From assembly GCA_963682025.1 (NCBI GenBank), contig OY821521.1, positions 114,864,328-114,928,327 on the forward strand: 64,000 bases of DNA, in the 5' to 3' direction. Numbering within the stretch: the first letter of the stretch is position 1; each line of letters starts with the position of its first letter. Below, piece by piece: positions 35,320-47,531 of this stretch. Under the pieces are notes generated by a model. The model saw only the letters and a list, made by a program, of their open reading frames with translations. It made no database searches and had not been told where the DNA came from. Both the position numbers and the translations under genes were made by a program. This DNA comes from Cordilura impudica. Its lineage: Eukaryota; Arthropoda; Insecta; Diptera; Scathophagidae.

Positions 35320-36150
35320 TTTCAGCCAAAGTTTTAAGCGACGCATCAATTGATTGCAGAGAGGAACTAATCGTTTTGAGTACATTCATGAGCTCTGCCA
35401 TTTCACTAGACCTCTACTCCTCCTGCTTCTTCATCAGCTCCTTCACTTCCTCAAAAGCACTTGATAAAGAGAAAGTGGCGGTCCGTGCTGCTTTTGTTGT
35501 GTTTGCCACTTCTGTCCTCTTCACTACCAGGCATCGCCAAAAGTTCCTCTAGTGTTTCCTGCATTTCCATATCAAAATTATTCTCCTAAATTTCAAAAAT
35601 TGTAATTAAAAGTAACTTATCTTTTTAAATAAAAACATAAATTACCTCCTGGAATCCCGACTCTATGGTTCCACCATCGCCACCAACAAGAGCAGCTGGA
35701 AAGAACTCCAGCACCTCCTTGTCCATTCCTTCTAGCGGCGGCGGACCTTCGGTGGCAGGACGATTCCCAGTGGCTTGGTTGAATCTATTAACCGCGGCTT
35801 GCTGCTTCCTGACAGTAGATTTCCAGTCTGCCCAACACTGCAAAAATAAATTTATAACGGTTATGATGAATTCAAACATATACAGTGTATGTGTATATTA
35901 TACACACTATATATAACATATATAATATAAATATACTGTTTTTCATTTTCTGAATACAACTTCATATAAATAAATAAAAAAAATGAACGAACCTTTTTCC
36001 ACTGGTCACTCGTCTTACATGCTGGTCCGCATGCATTAAGCTCTGCCGCCACTGTTTCCCAAACAGCCTGTGCCGATTTGCCGCTATTTGGTCCACCAAA
36101 CTGCCCCATATCCACATTTCTGTGGCCACGTAAAATTTCCAAAAGCTTTT
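35306..36150 (-). pseudogene. Harbinger-associated Myb/SANT-like DNA-binding protein, with two introns
   Basis: The minus strand has exon 1 (to 35993) with EILRGHRNVDMGQFGGPNSGK, AVWETVAAELNACGPACKTSDQWKK. Intron 1 is 35838-35992 (GT...CAG), exon 2 35646-35837 starts CWADWKSTVRKQQAAVNRF, intron 2 is 35586-35645 (GT...TAG), and exon 3 has ENNFDMEMQETLEELLAMPGSEED and a helical tail (MNVLKTISSSLQSIDASLKTL). This is the trihelix/Myb-SANT protein that accompanies Harbinger transposases and helps them bind DNA (family knowledge). Exon 3 carries a frameshift and a stop near 35413. The 5' end is lost at the junction with gypsy 2 at about 36150. Confidence 0.7.
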
Positions 36151-36856
36151 TAACTTAGAATTAGCTTTAAAAACAATTCCAGAGTTCGCAGGGAAGTATC
36201 AAGAACTTAGATCTTTTCTCACCATAGTAGAATTGCTTAGAAATGGCTTAACACCAGAACAAGAAACACTACTTTTGAACTTTGTCTTCAATGTTAAATT
36301 GAACAACGCCGTAGGAACTGCACTATAAATTTCTACACCACCAACATTCGAAAATTCGAAACAGTTTCTTAATGATAGGTACAAGACAACGAAAACTGTC
36401 GCACAAACACAAGCTTCACTTAGCACTTTTTGTCAGGAAAACATAAGTGTAAACAATTACCATGAGAAACTATTGAACCTAACAGCACAATTAAATGAAT
36501 TACAAATAGGAGAAATACCCAACTGCAGCACTATTCAAGCAGACACAATTAAACTAATAAATGAAAAATATGCATTGAATGTTTTTAAGAACGTGTTAAC
36601 CGAAGAGTTGAAACCAACCATTTTTGCATGTAAGCCAAAAGACTTAAATGACGCTGTAAAATTAGCTCTCGAATTGGAAAAAGACTTTTCAAATAACAAA
36701 AGGAATAGACAGAATAAGAATAATTTAAATAGCAACCAGAATAGAAATAGGAATAATTACCAAAATAATAATAATCAAAGTTATAATAATTACAATAGAA
36801 ACACTAGTACACCAATTGCGAAGAACTTCGGTCAAGTAGCAACAACAATAGTGTGA
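36147..36856 (+). pseudogene. Gypsy 2 gag remnant
   Basis: Starts mid-protein with LELALKTIPEFAGKYQELRSF and FVFNVKLNNAVGTAL, then a TAA at about 36326. It resumes with QFLNDRYKTTKTVAQTQASL, NVFKNVLTEELKPTIFACKP and DAVKLALELEKDF, and ends in a long Asn/Arg-rich tail (NRNRNNYQNNNNQSYNNYN). 17.6/297 gags have this basic Asn-rich tail for nucleic acid binding instead of a zinc knuckle. The AAT-rich codons of the tail mimic a microsatellite. Confidence 0.82.
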
Positions 36857-37043
36857 CAAATTGAAATGCAAATCCGAACCATTATAATAATAACAACAGC
36901 TTCAATAATAACAATCGTCTTAATTATAACAATCATTATAATAATGATAATAATGTCAGAAATGATCAACGGAATAGAAGAGTACACTATGTACAGAAAA
37001 ACTCCGAGGATCTGGAAGTAATTCAAGAAAATGTATAAGCTTA

Positions 37044-37886
37044 TTGTCGGGGCAAGAGATAAGACTTAATAATGTTTTTCAGATCTCAAACAACAGTACT
37101 AACTATATAAATTTATTTTTATTTGAAAATTTGGATATGACATTTTTGATAGATACTGGCGCAGACATTTCTTTATGTAAACAAGATAATTTGAATGAAC
37201 ATTTATTGGATATTGATACAAAATAATCGATCAGTTTTACAGGGATTGCTCAAGAAAAAATTAAATCTATAAGAACATCGGAATTGAAAATTAGTATACA
37301 TAATGAAGTTGTAGATCATAAATTTCACATTGTTGACAATAAATTTTCAATACCAACAGACGGCATTTTAGGAAGAGATTTCTTTACGAAATATTTATGT
37401 AAAATTGTTTATGAAACATTTACCGTATCACTCATCTTAAGAAACAGAGAGACTACAATACCTATGAGATCATGGATTAATAGGGACAATAGCATAAGAA
37501 TAGAAAAACGATCAGAAATAATCCACCCTACAAAAATAAATATAAATGAAGATAGTATCATTTTAAATAAAGAAATTGAACCAGGTGTATACATTGGTAC
37601 TACCATAGTGCCAGGAAATGGCATATGTCATGTTAAGATATTGAACAAAACAGATACTTATGTCATTTTGAGCAACATTAAACTAGATATCGAACCATTA
37701 AGAGATTACACCTTCATAACACAATCAAATACGAAAAAGGAAAAACATATTGATGATGAAAGATTTCGGAAATTACTAGATACCTTGAAGATTGACATTA
37801 ATGATTACAAAGCTAGAAAAGAATTACCAGAAATTTTTAAAGATTATCATGATATATTTTACTTAGAAGGGGATAAATTATCTTAA
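37044..37886 (+). pseudogene. Gypsy 2 protease and pre-RT segment
   Basis: TFLIDTGADISLCKQ carries the protease D-T-G-A site. A frame break near 37226 is followed by HIVDNKFSIPTDGILGRDFF, the usual second protease motif, and then FKDYHDIFYLEGDKLS, the lead into RT. The TAA at 37884 ends the frame. The order and wording match fly 17.6-type polyproteins. Confidence 0.87.
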
Positions 37887-37889
37887 AAT

Positions 37890-38590
37890 AATTTTTACAC
37901 TCAGAACTTAAAAGTCTCTGATAAAACATCGGTATTCATCAAAAACTACAGATTACCCCACACGCATACTGAGGAAATAAATATTCAAGTACAACAATTA
38001 CTGGAAGACGATATTATCAAACCTTCAAATAGTCCATACAACTCACCTTTGTTAGTTGTACCCAAAAAGAATGAGAATGGAAAAAAGAAATGGAGACTAG
38101 TAGTAGATTTTAGACAGTTGAACCAAAAGATAGTAAATGATAAGTTTCCATTAACAAGATTGGAAGATGTATTGGATAGTCTTGGTAGAGCCAAATATTT
38201 TTCTTCTTTAGACTTGAATAGTTCTTTCCATCAAATAAATTTTGATGAATATTAAAGACACTTAACTGCGTTCTCAACGAGTAATGGTCACTTTCAATTT
38301 AAACGGCTACCATTTGGTTTGAAGATATCATCTAATAGCTTCCAAAGGATGTTAACTTAGTGGTTAAGATTCAAAAGCATTTTTGTACGTTGATGACATA
38401 ATTATATATATTTGTAGTCTAATCGTTTGTCGAAGTACAATTTAAAACTAAACGCATCTAAATGTGTATTCTTGAAATCAGAAGTAACAATATCAAGTTC
38501 CAAAAGATAAAGATGAAGTTAAAAAATTTGCCGCATTTTCATAAAAAATTTTTCATAAAAAATTTTGCTGAAATTACAAAATGTCTTAAT
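37890..38590 (+). pseudogene. Gypsy 2 reverse transcriptase, interrupted
   Basis: YRLPHTHTEEINIQVQQLLE, NSPLLVVPKKNENGKKKWRL, VVDFRQLNQKI, YFSSLDLNSSFHQINF with the motif A aspartate, then a TAA, HFQFKRLPFGLKISSNSFQRM, a TAG, and FLYVDDIIIYI with the catalytic aspartates at about 38380. The segment after it is eroded, with a tandem ATTTTTCATAAAAA duplication at 38535-38570. It cannot encode an enzyme. Confidence 0.88.
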
Positions 38591-39129
38591 TATTAAACTA
38601 AAAAAGGTAAAACATTTCAATAGACAGAAGAATGTCGATTCTAAAATACCTAGATTTTGAACAACTTTTTATATTAACCACTGATGCATCAAATTATGCA
38701 TTACGAGCTGTATTATCACAAGGAAAGATAGGAAAAGATTTGCCAATTTCATACGCAAGCCAAACATTAGGAAAACATGATTTAAATAAGCCTGTAATTG
38801 AAAAAGAGCTTCTTGCCATACATTGGCGAATAGAATTTTTCAAAAAATTTATTGTGGTAACAGATCACAGACCGCTAATTTCACTTTTTACTCACAAGAA
38901 CCCCTCATCCAAACTGACACGTATAGATTTGTCAGCCTATGATTTCGAAGTTTACACAGCAAAGGTAAAATCAATACTAACGCAGATGCTTAGGATAAGA
39001 CTGAATTCGCAAATGTTGAAGAAAATGATTCCGATAGAAGACGACATTAACGAACCAACAAGAGTTTTAGTAACAATACGTGGAATGCAAGCAAAAAGAT
39101 TTCAGAAAATGTACCAGCAAATAACGTAG
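38591..39129 (+). pseudogene. Gypsy 2 RNase H
   Basis: FILTTDASNYALRAVLSQG, ISYASQTLGKHDLNKPVIEKELLAIHW and VVTDHRPLISLF give the RNase H acidic residues; TRIDLSAYDFEV leads on. After about 38985 the frame stays open but the similarity changes, with a region ending MQAKRFQKMYQQIT. The usual Gly between Ala and Ala in YALGAVLSQ is Arg. Confidence 0.85.
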
Positions 39130-39279
39130 GTAACACATCCCAAGCGCACCATGAAGATCATATATGGAAAAGTACGTCCTTACAAGATATAAAGAATATT
39201 CGCGAATTAAGATATAATATTATTAGAAATCGTATAAAAGATATACAGGATAAAGGAAATAAGAAAAATAAAAATGGTA

Positions 39280-40497
39280 TTTTAAGAGTCCATTGATAAT
39301 ACTTTTGTAATGAATATTGATGCAGATTTAGCAAAATATGTTTTGACATTAGAGAAATTAATAATTCATATGCATAAGCAAAATATTAAAAATCTCTCTC
39401 TAACATGCGAGGATGAAATTTTTGAGCTCATATCAACTGAATATTTAAAGAAGATTTACAATGACGTATACCAGAGAATTAAGAAATCTAATAAGTACAG
39501 AAATCTGGAATTGAATATCATATTATGAAAACCGTTGCAACATATTAGGGATAAAAAATCTTAAATGAATATTATTGGAGAATTCCACGATTCACCAATC
39601 TCAGGACATTTTGGTATTAGAAAAACAGTCTTAAAATTAAAACAACGTTATGTATGGAAAAATATGAGGAAATGGTAAGAGATTAAATAAACAAATGCGA
39701 TAAATGCATGAGAAATAAATAAACCAAACACTCAAAGATGAAATGATAATTACTGACAACCCGAACACGAGTTAGGAAGTAATAGAAATAGATACAGTTG
39801 CCAGATGCCAAAACAATTGCCAGGACTTTAGTTGAACAATTTATTTTAAAGTATGGGTGTTTTAAGAATTTGAAGTATGATAGGGGAACAGAATTTAAGA
39901 ATGAACTACTTAGAGAAGTTTGTAATTTATTAAACAAAAGTCAAACATTTTCGGCACCATACCATCATCAATCCATAGGTACACTCGAACGCAACCATAG
40001 AGTACTAAACGAGCATTTACTGAATTTTGTAGATGATTATGAATGGGACCAATTTATACCATACTATACTTTAGCAAATAATACGACACCGCATGTGAAC
40101 AGTAATTATTCACACCATGAATTAATTTATGGCAAATTAGCAGCATTGCCGACAGATAAGTTAAAAACTCAGGGGAATGTTATAATATTTTCAATTTTAT
40201 GCTAATGAAATAAAATTAAGATTAAGAAAATCTTTAGAACACGCTAAACAACTAATAAATACTGCGAAAAGAAAATCAAAATTAACATATGACAAAAGTA
40301 TAAATAGTAGTAATTTTCAAATAGGAGATTTAGTATTAATAAAATTAGAATCTAGAAAGAAAAATCAAAGCCCATATAAGGGACTATATCAAATAGTAAA
40401 AAGATTAGAAGTAAATTGTTTACTTAATATAAATTGAAAGGAAAAAATATATCATAATAATGTACTTAAATTGTATGAAAGCAAATATTTACCCTAA
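39280..40497 (+). pseudogene. Gypsy 2 integrase, interrupted
   Basis: After NIDADLAKYVLTLEKLI, the zinc-binding part appears as IGEFHDSPISGHFGIRKTVL and KCDKCMRNK (39570-39720). The core has KYDRGTEFKNELLREV (second aspartate) and IGTLERNHRVLNEHL (glutamate), then DQFIPYYTLANNTTPH. A frameshift near 40200 is followed by LRLRKSLEHAKQLINTAKRK and LLNIN (stop) KEKIYHNNVLKLYESKYLP. The first catalytic aspartate region at about 39780 is too eroded to read. It is dead. Confidence 0.87.
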
Positions 40498-40565
40498 TAT
40501 TAATTTTTTTTTATAATCAAATTAAATTTACTTATTTTCAAACATAAATTAAATCTTAAGGGCAA

Positions 40566-41622
40566 TGTTGTAATGTACCTCTCATAATGGAATGCACTAT
40601 ACTACAAATGACGCAATTGATAGAATAATTCGTCATTGCAATTAAATCAAATATAATTTATTCATGTAATTATAGAAAGTGTGTCTAGACCGACTATACG
40701 ATACCTTATACCATGCGTTTAGAGACCCTATCTCTCAGGCCCAACTAACTGCATATAAAAAATAAGCATAAACCAAATTTGAGTGGGATTTTTATTAATT
40801 TTTTTGGCTGCAGATATGAAAAAGTTCATATCGGATGCTATATCTATATGGGGACTAGGCCCAAAAATGGACCGATCCTGACCATGTTTGGTAAGGTCTC
40901 TTGTATTTTGCAAAAATATATACAAACAAAATTTGAGAAGAATCAGTGCAAAATTTTTGTTTTTTGAAGATCGGGAAGCAGCTCTATATGGGGTCTATGA
41001 CTAAGTGTTGTCCCATAGGGATCATTTTTGGACTACTGATTAATGGATGTAATAAATACATACAAACCCAATTTGACTAAGATTTATATGATAATTTTGA
41101 TCTTGTGGCAATTTAAGTCGATTTCATAGGGGTCATTTGTATGGGGGCTAGGTTTATCCTATGGCCGATAAAAGCTTATGTACCAAATTTCATCAAAATA
41201 TATTCATATTTGCGACCTGCAGTTTGATTAAAAGTTTACATGGACACACAGACGGACATCGTTAAATCGAATCAGATAGTGATTCTGATTCGATCGGTAT
41301 AATTAAAGATGGGTCTAGGCAAAATATTTTTGGTAGTTACAAACAGCAGCACAAAGTCATTATACTCAAACCACATAGTGGTATAGGGTATAAAAGCTAT
41401 TAATAATTGTGTAAGAAATATGATAACCAAAAATACTTTTAAGCAAAAAACAAGGAAATAGTAATTAATCACACAAAAAATGTAACATGTAACATGTAAA
41501 TAAAATCAGAATCAATTTAAATTATCAAGCATCAACTTGTTTTTTTATTTTGCTTCCCAATTCTAACCGAGCACCTTGAACAGTGCTTGGAAGAATTAAA
41601 ACTGTTGCGTCCAGACGCAACA
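40566..41622 (+). repeat. Gypsy 2 3' LTR, interrupted by a Helentron-like element
   Basis: Starts TGTTGTAATGTACC after a purine-rich stretch and ends GTCCAGACGCAACA, with the last part (ACCGAGCACCTTGAACAG) typical of 17.6/297-type LTRs. A family 1 mini-me-like element occupies about 40665-41393, so the LTR itself is about 330 bp. No 5' LTR is in the window to confirm the edges. Confidence 0.75.
40665..41393 (-). mobile_element. Helentron-associated/mini-me-like element, family 1, inverted copy
   Basis: The reverse complement of the element at 6202-6971. It has TCTAGACCGACTATA at its left, GACCCTATCTCTCAGGCCCAA, the CACAGACGGACATCG remnant of the (GTCY)n tract at about 41248, and GTGGTATAGGGTATA at its right end. 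The left end has diverged (AAAGTGTG instead of the palindrome arm). It lies inside the gypsy 2 3' LTR. There is no ORF of its own; the open frames are antisense shadows. Confidence 0.75.
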
Positions 41623-42010
41623 TTCAAATAAAGCTGGAGAACCTAATAATAAAAACAATAATAACACATAATATTTAATAGAATATAATAGTATTCTATA
41701 AACGAATCCTTCATTCATAATACCGAAATCTTTTCATTTATAACACTTGTTTATTTCTTCCATCAGCCGTTTGCCATTTTGCTCCGATGGAGGTGCATCA
41801 GTGGAAGCATGATCATGATTCAGCTACAAGTTTTTCCTATTGGGAGTTAGTTATTTCTAACTCTCTTTTATAACTGGGTTGGATGGTGTTGTTGGGTCAT
41901 TGGAAGTCCCCTCACCAATACCTTACTTGGTTATGTCATTTGCCTTCTCCCGGCCAATAGTCGTCTTGCTTCTTTAAAGTAGACTGCTGCTGAGACGAAG
42001 AAGGCTATAC
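41623..42010. other. Sequence between gypsy 2 and hAT 1, no gene seen
   Basis: A+T-rich with a short AATAATAAAAACAATAATAAC stretch at its left and a more balanced part at 41760-42000. No conserved frame, terminal repeat or RNA gene is seen. Confidence 0.4.
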
Positions 42011-42378
42011 CAGTGGCGTAGCGAGCTTAACTCGCGCCCGGGACACAATATATTTTTAGCGACCACAGCCCTTTCGAAAACCATAATATTATATGTAAAA
42101 TATACTCGCAAATTAATAAATAAATAAAGTAAACTAAATAGAGTCATAGGCTCAAGCAAGGCTTTAAATTTGAGACAAAAAATGTAGTTGAGAAAACAAG
42201 ACAAAATTTTGAAATGGATATGATCATCTAGAAGTAATAGATACCTATTATTTATTTTACATATTTATAAAGAAATATTTAGAAAGCACGCAGTTTTAAA
42301 ACAATAAAAAACTAAACATTTACTATCTCTAAAGAGATACATATATTTAATTATAATATGATTATAATATTAATAAAG

Positions 42379-44110
42379 CTAATTACTACGCATAATTATT
42401 CCCTGCTTTTGATGAAGCAAATTTATCAAAATATCATCAAAGTTGATCATTTCAAATTTTTCTCTTTCCATACTTCCACTTAGGCGTCTTGTCCGATCGT
42501 CGATCGTATATATGTATGTCAAAATTAATTTTAAATTGCTGAATGAACGTTCACAGCTAGCAATTGATAATGAGATAGTCAGGAGTATTTGAAGTGCCAC
42601 TCTCACGTTTCGAAAAATATCATCTGCATACGAGATTATAAAAGTAAAAAATTCTAATGAAGTTTTAGGTTCAATTTCTTTTCTACTGTGGAGTAACATT
42701 TTGCAGTCACATATTTTGATAAAGTGTTCTATTCCCTTGAAACCTGTATTATAAAATTCACCTATAATTTTTAAAATTTTTTCAAGGTCGTTATCACTAT
42801 TATTCCTTGTTTAATAAATTTGCAACGTCTAGTAGAAATCTAAATCTGAAATTAAGGTCACTTAATCGTGTATATATTTCTTGTTGGAGACGATGAAGAA
42901 CGCTTTTCATAACGCGAAAAATTTCACATTCTTATTGTGAAATTAAGCTTCCTATGTATGACAATAAGTAATTACAATCACTGGTCATTAGGAACATATC
43001 AAAAAATTTCACATTCTGCGGAAAGACCAACATCTCTAGCTAATTCTCCGGGCATTTTGCGGAGTCTTCTTGCACGAATTACTGTATCAATATCCCATTT
43101 TTCACAAAGAGACTTCGATTGCCTCTTCACAGAGCCTGTCTCGAATTTCGGCTAGCGCAGTCGCTAATAATTCAAGCGAATGGAGCGCTTCTCTAAAATT
43201 TATTCTAGGATCTTGTAATCTCCTCCTTAAGATTTAGTTTGTATATTTTGCAACAGAATTGTAGCTTCACTTCTGGTATCACTTGTAGTGGTAGTGTCCT
43301 CTGCTAATTTTCTAATAGTTCTACTACATTCTCTAGCCCATCGACGATAACGCTAACCGCTTGTATTATGGTGCTCCATCGTGATTCAGATTCACGTTTG
43401 ACAGTTTTTGTTAAAACATTTTTTAATAATTCCTATCATAACGATGAACGTGAGAAAAAGACATATATGTTTTCTATTATTCCAAAACATGTCACTATGA
43501 TTGGATCTTATTAAATTTAATATATCTAAAATTGTATTTTCGATCGAGGCTGCATCTTTAGCATATATAATAAATAAAACCCAAAAAAGATTTTTTGATG
43601 AAAACTTTTTATCGATAAAATCAAAATATACATACCTAACGACTTGGGGCATTTGTTCTCAATGAAAGATAGCAGGAGTTGAATCAAACACAAGTCCATA
43701 ATATTTATTTCTTTTGATATCGCTTTTTAGTTAATTTCGAACTGTAGATGCCAGAAGATGAATGAACTCATTTTGAATCTGTGGTGACAAATATGAGACA
43801 GTTTTTGGAGTTTCTGTGGCATGTTTAAGATGATTTGCTAGTAGCGGATCAAACTGAGCTACAGGTCTTAGTAAAGATAAGTAAAGATATCCAAGTGAAG
43901 ATCTTGAAGTGCTAGTTTTTCAATATGGACACGTTGAGGAAGATTTTGTATAATTAAATACTTCATGCAAGCTAATATTCTTTGCAATATATTTCGTCAC
44001 CGTTCTTTTTCGGACTGAATGTTCGCTTCAAATGATACATCAATTTCCGTTCTACTTATTAATCTTCGTTCTGCTTCTTTCCAAGTCATAAGTGATTCTC
44101 GGGGATTTGG
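42379..44110 (-). pseudogene. hAT 1 transposase, central and C-terminal parts
   Basis: Read on the minus strand across several frames: MTWKEAERRLISRTEIDV, LRPVAQFDPLLANHLKH, VSYLSPQIQNEFIHLLAS, KYYGLVFDSTP, MPQVVRYVYFDF (start of the DUF4371-type core), RESESRWSTIIQAV, and in the last frame LQILLTISLSIASCERSFSNLKLIL, the hAT dimerisation motif near the C-terminus. This is the domain order of ZMYM1-like hAT transposases. Stops and shifts occur throughout, so it is a fossil. Confidence 0.75.
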
Positions 44111-44283
44111 ACTCCTTTCATGGCTAATCAATTTAGTGTTTTCTTTCATTTGTTAAAAGCAACAGATGTTACGAAAAATGATTCTGTAGCGGAATTTGAT
44201 GTAATAAACAGTAAGCAACAGAAGCAGTACGCTGCATTATTTTTTGGTGAATATAATAACTTCAGTTCCTTCCTCTTCTATAA

Positions 44284-44694
44284 TGTTAATACTAAAATGG
44301 CAGGATCGCCATATAATGTAAAAAGTACATATTTTTGTAAGTTAATATTCTTAGGCCGGCGTTTCAATCGCCACTGGCTTTTTCATAAAACTCGGCACTT
44401 CAAAGTCGCCAGTGTTAAAGCAATTAGGAGTGCTAGTGGTTTCAATAAAAAAAACCAGAGCCAATTACTCGGCTTGAGTTCACTTTAATTATTGATTTTT
44501 ATTAATATTCTTATCCTACTTATAAATAAAACTAACGGTAATTAAACCTATTTTATTATTTACTTTTTTAATCCTAAACTTAATCCTAATCATATGTTGT
44601 AACTTATGTTCTAAATTACAGCTGTTCACATATTATAACACTTTACTTAACTAACAGCTGTGTAATAACAGTGATGGTATTTTGGTTCACTACA
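44284..44694 (-). repeat. LTR of the non-autonomous element, left (3') copy
   Basis: 411 bp. About 95% identical by eye to the right copy, with a 10-base TTTCAATCGC insertion after GGCCGGCG. The divergence suggests it is not recent. Confidence 0.9.
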
Positions 44695-44706
44695 CCCTTA
44701 CCCTTT
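44695..44706 (-). promoter_or_regulatory. Polypurine tract of the non-autonomous LTR element
   Basis: AAAGGGTAAGGG on the minus strand, directly next to the LTR beginning TGTAGTGAACC. It is the plus-strand DNA primer of LTR retroelements. Confidence 0.7.
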
Positions 44707-47218
44707 AAAGAAAATAATTTTTGTATCTCTAAATACAAAAATTATTTTTTTACAAAATTAAAAATTTAGATTTATAATAATATAATGACATATTGTGAGA
44801 GATGATGATATATATATATATATATTTTTTTTTTTTTTAGTATATTGTTGTGATATTTTCTTATGTAATCATATGGTAGGTGTGGTAATTTTCCAAAGAC
44901 CAAAGCGAATGTGAAATAGGGGATCAAAAAGTCCCAGTTATTATCTATATATAAAAAAAATTGTAGAAGTTCATTGAATACCCTATGATTTCGTTTCTCT
45001 TTGTAACGTGTATTTGTTTTAGTCTATAATATTTTCAAATTTTATTGTTCTTCTCTAAGAATTCTTGTTTTGTTCATTCTGATTAGGATTTTTGAATTTG
45101 AGTTTCTTTTCGAATTTTGTATTTTAAATTATTCTTCTTTTTAAATTATGTATTTTAAATTATATCATTTATTTTGGAATTGTTCCATGGCCATAGTATT
45201 AAATATTTGGCTACTTTCGTTCAAAGCTAGCTCATTTATCTTCAATTGTGCATTTTTAATGATGTCAGTTTCTCCAAAGTCAACGTTGTGCTCGATGGAT
45301 TTTCGCTGCATCTTGCAATATTTTCAGTATTTATTATTTTGATTAAATTTTCTTTAAAACTTTTGTGTATTTCAAACTTAGGTTTGTTATTTTCGTTAAA
45401 CCCGATATTGTAAAAATTTGTTATATATTTCGAATATATAAGTTTTTTTTTATCATTTCAATTGAATTATTTATACTTTAAAATTCTTTTTATTTATTTG
45501 ATGTCAGTTTCTCCAAAGTCAGCTTTGTGATCGATGGATTATCGCTGCATCTAGAAATAATTGAATTAGCTTTAAAATGAATAAAATTGAATTATATTTG
45601 AATTGGTTTTGTTACGTAATTCTGATATGGACGTACAGTCCCAGAAAAAGTTGATCAGACTTCTGCTCGGACATGCACTTCGTGTAATGTCAGGGTTATT
45701 TAAATTAGGTAATATTTTTTTGTAATATCAGGGTTATTTGAATCAGATAATATTTGTGGAATATCAGGGTTATTTGTCTTAAGTTTTTTTTTGTAATAGT
45801 AATTTCTGTTATATGATTTAGAAAATGTTCCTTTTAAATCTTCAAATCGAAATTTTAGGTATACTTAATGAATGTTTTCTATTTTCTTCCTCGAAATATT
45901 TGCGTGTACTTTTAAATATATGCTTGCTTTTGTTGGTCATGTCAAATTACCATTCTTCCCATTCTTCTTTATTTTATATTTCTCATTTTACAAATTGAGA
46001 TTGTTGATTTTTTCATTAACTTTGAAATTTTTCTAAGCTCTTTTTTGAATATATATTAGTCGAAATAATTTATTTATGTTTTTGTTCATAACTTGAATTT
46101 AGGGTTCTCTAGCTCATCTGTATATTATTTTATAAAATTTATTTGCCGAATAATAATTTTCAAATTAAAGTCAAAATAATAATGTTTTATTTAAATAATA
46201 AAAAAGTTTTTTTTTGTGTATATCATTTTCAAATATAAAGAATATTAATTTCATTTAATCATAAAATTGTTAAATAAAAATATTTAATTTCTTTTATAAA
46301 TTTCCCAAATGTATTTATTAAACTTGGCATCACTGTGCGCTTATTGGTTATCATAAAAAAAATTCTATGTATTTTGTGATATAGCTTTGTCATCTGTTTA
46401 GTTTATTCTAAGTTGTTTTGTGTGTTTTGTTCAAACTTTTTAATGTGAATTGTGTACATTTTTATATAAGTTTGTGATATATAGAAATAAGTGTATAAAA
46501 ATGTTTTTTTTTTGGTTTATATTTCAGTGTGTTTATTGTACAATTGTCTTTCTTTTTATATATATATAGTGTAATAAAATTTAAAAAATATATTTGTTGA
46601 AAGCCAATAAAATTTTGTATGATAATAAATAAATTCTTTTGTTTTGTTTTCCTTTTTACTGGTTTAATTTTAAGTTTCTTGTTGGAGTGTCTTTCTTTTA
46701 TTTAGTGAATGAGTTTTTGTATTATACCATTTTGTTATTTTGATTTGTTTTAATAAAATGAATTTACAGTGAAAGGAAATGTGTATTATGTAGTGGAGAT
46801 ATATATACATATATACGTATGTTCTTGTTAATCTTGTTTTTTTGATAATTTTTGATTTTAAATGTGTAATTTAAAAAAAAAAAATAATTTAATTTTATAT
46901 TACTTCTTTTTGTTTAATTTCAATTTAGTATTTTTTTTTTGTTATCATTATTTTAATTGTGAATTTTTCTTCATTTCAATAAAAATTTTAATTATAATAA
47001 AGACATAGTGTTATCTTTATTATTTTATGTTTGTTTTTTTTTTTTTTTTTGAATTCAAATATTTTGTTAATACTATAATGGTTTTGTTTTGTTTTCATTA
47101 ATTCATTTTATTTATAAAGAAATGTAATAAGAATTTAAACAATAAAACAAATTTAAAGTATTTTATATATGTTTTAAATTATTCATTGTACAATTTGATT
47201 AAAAATATATTATTGTTT
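44707..47218. other. T-rich interior of the non-autonomous LTR element
   Basis: No gene is seen. It contains a ~55 bp direct repeat (GATGTCAGTTTCTCCAAAGT...GATCGATGGATT-type, at 45261 and 45500) and three tandem ~37 bp units with TCAGGGTTATTT at 45683-45790. The rest is long T/A runs. Confidence 0.7.
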
Positions 47219-47527
47219 TTATGTTCGTTGCTTCTTTGTTATTAGTTCGCGTTCAATTTTGTCTATTTGTGTCCAAATTTCGGAAGCTATGTCCCACGGT
47301 GGAGGATTTTCGGAATTCACCCGCCTCTTGAGATCAGCCAATTTCTTCCTTAATTTCACCAGTTTTCCTGCCCGTTGTCTTTTAGGTTTATTTGTTTTTG
47401 GTACCGTGGTTAATTTTTCGTCAATCCTTTTTTGTTGTCGTCGCAAGTATTCTTCCACTGTTAATGGTTGGGGCTGTGGGACTGCCTCTGTGTTGTCCAG
47501 GTCCATTGTGATTTGCAGGATCGCCAT
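47219..47527 (-). CDS. Small basic ORF of the non-autonomous LTR element
   Basis: 103 codons on the minus strand, starting MAILQITMDLDN within the primer-site region (a second Met at MDLDNTE is as likely a start) and ending TAA. Residues ~22-85 are strongly basic and helical (TVEEYLRRQQKRIDEKL, KRQRAGKLVKLRKKLADLKRR), and the tail is IWTQIDKIERELITKK. It is intact while all else is non-coding. It could be a short gag-derived RNA-binding protein or the remnant of a larger gag. I do not recognise the family. Confidence 0.5.
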   Translation of the reverse strand: MAILQITMDLDNTEAVPQPQPLTVEEYLRRQQKRIDEKLTTVPKTNKPKRQRAGKLVKLRKKLADLKRRVNSENPPPWDIASEIWTQIDKIERELITKKQRT

Positions 47528-47531
47528 ATAA

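Larger units (their letters stand above)
36147..41622 (+). mobile_element. Gypsy-type LTR retrotransposon 2 (17.6/297-like), 5'-truncated and decayed
   Basis: Contains gag, protease, RT, RNase H and integrase in the normal order on the plus strand, then a purine-rich CTTAAGGGCAA before the 3' LTR (40566-41622). The 5' LTR and the start of gag are missing; the left end abuts the Myb gene. Many stops and shifts are present. There is no sequence link to gypsy 1 beyond the family level. Confidence 0.9.

Noticed and set aside
36535..37026. Minus-strand Ile/Val-rich membrane-like ORFs
   Set aside because: Antisense of the Asn-rich gag tail of gypsy 2; hydrophobicity follows from AAT/ATT codons.
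44120..44488. 122-codon plus-strand ORF ending in an LTR
   Set aside because: Crosses the junction between hAT 1 antisense sequence and the LTR at 44284; chimeric and non-conserved.
47259..47531. Plus-strand ORF opposite the small basic ORF
   Set aside because: Weaker of the two strands; the minus-strand frame begins at the primer-site edge as expected for a gag-like gene.
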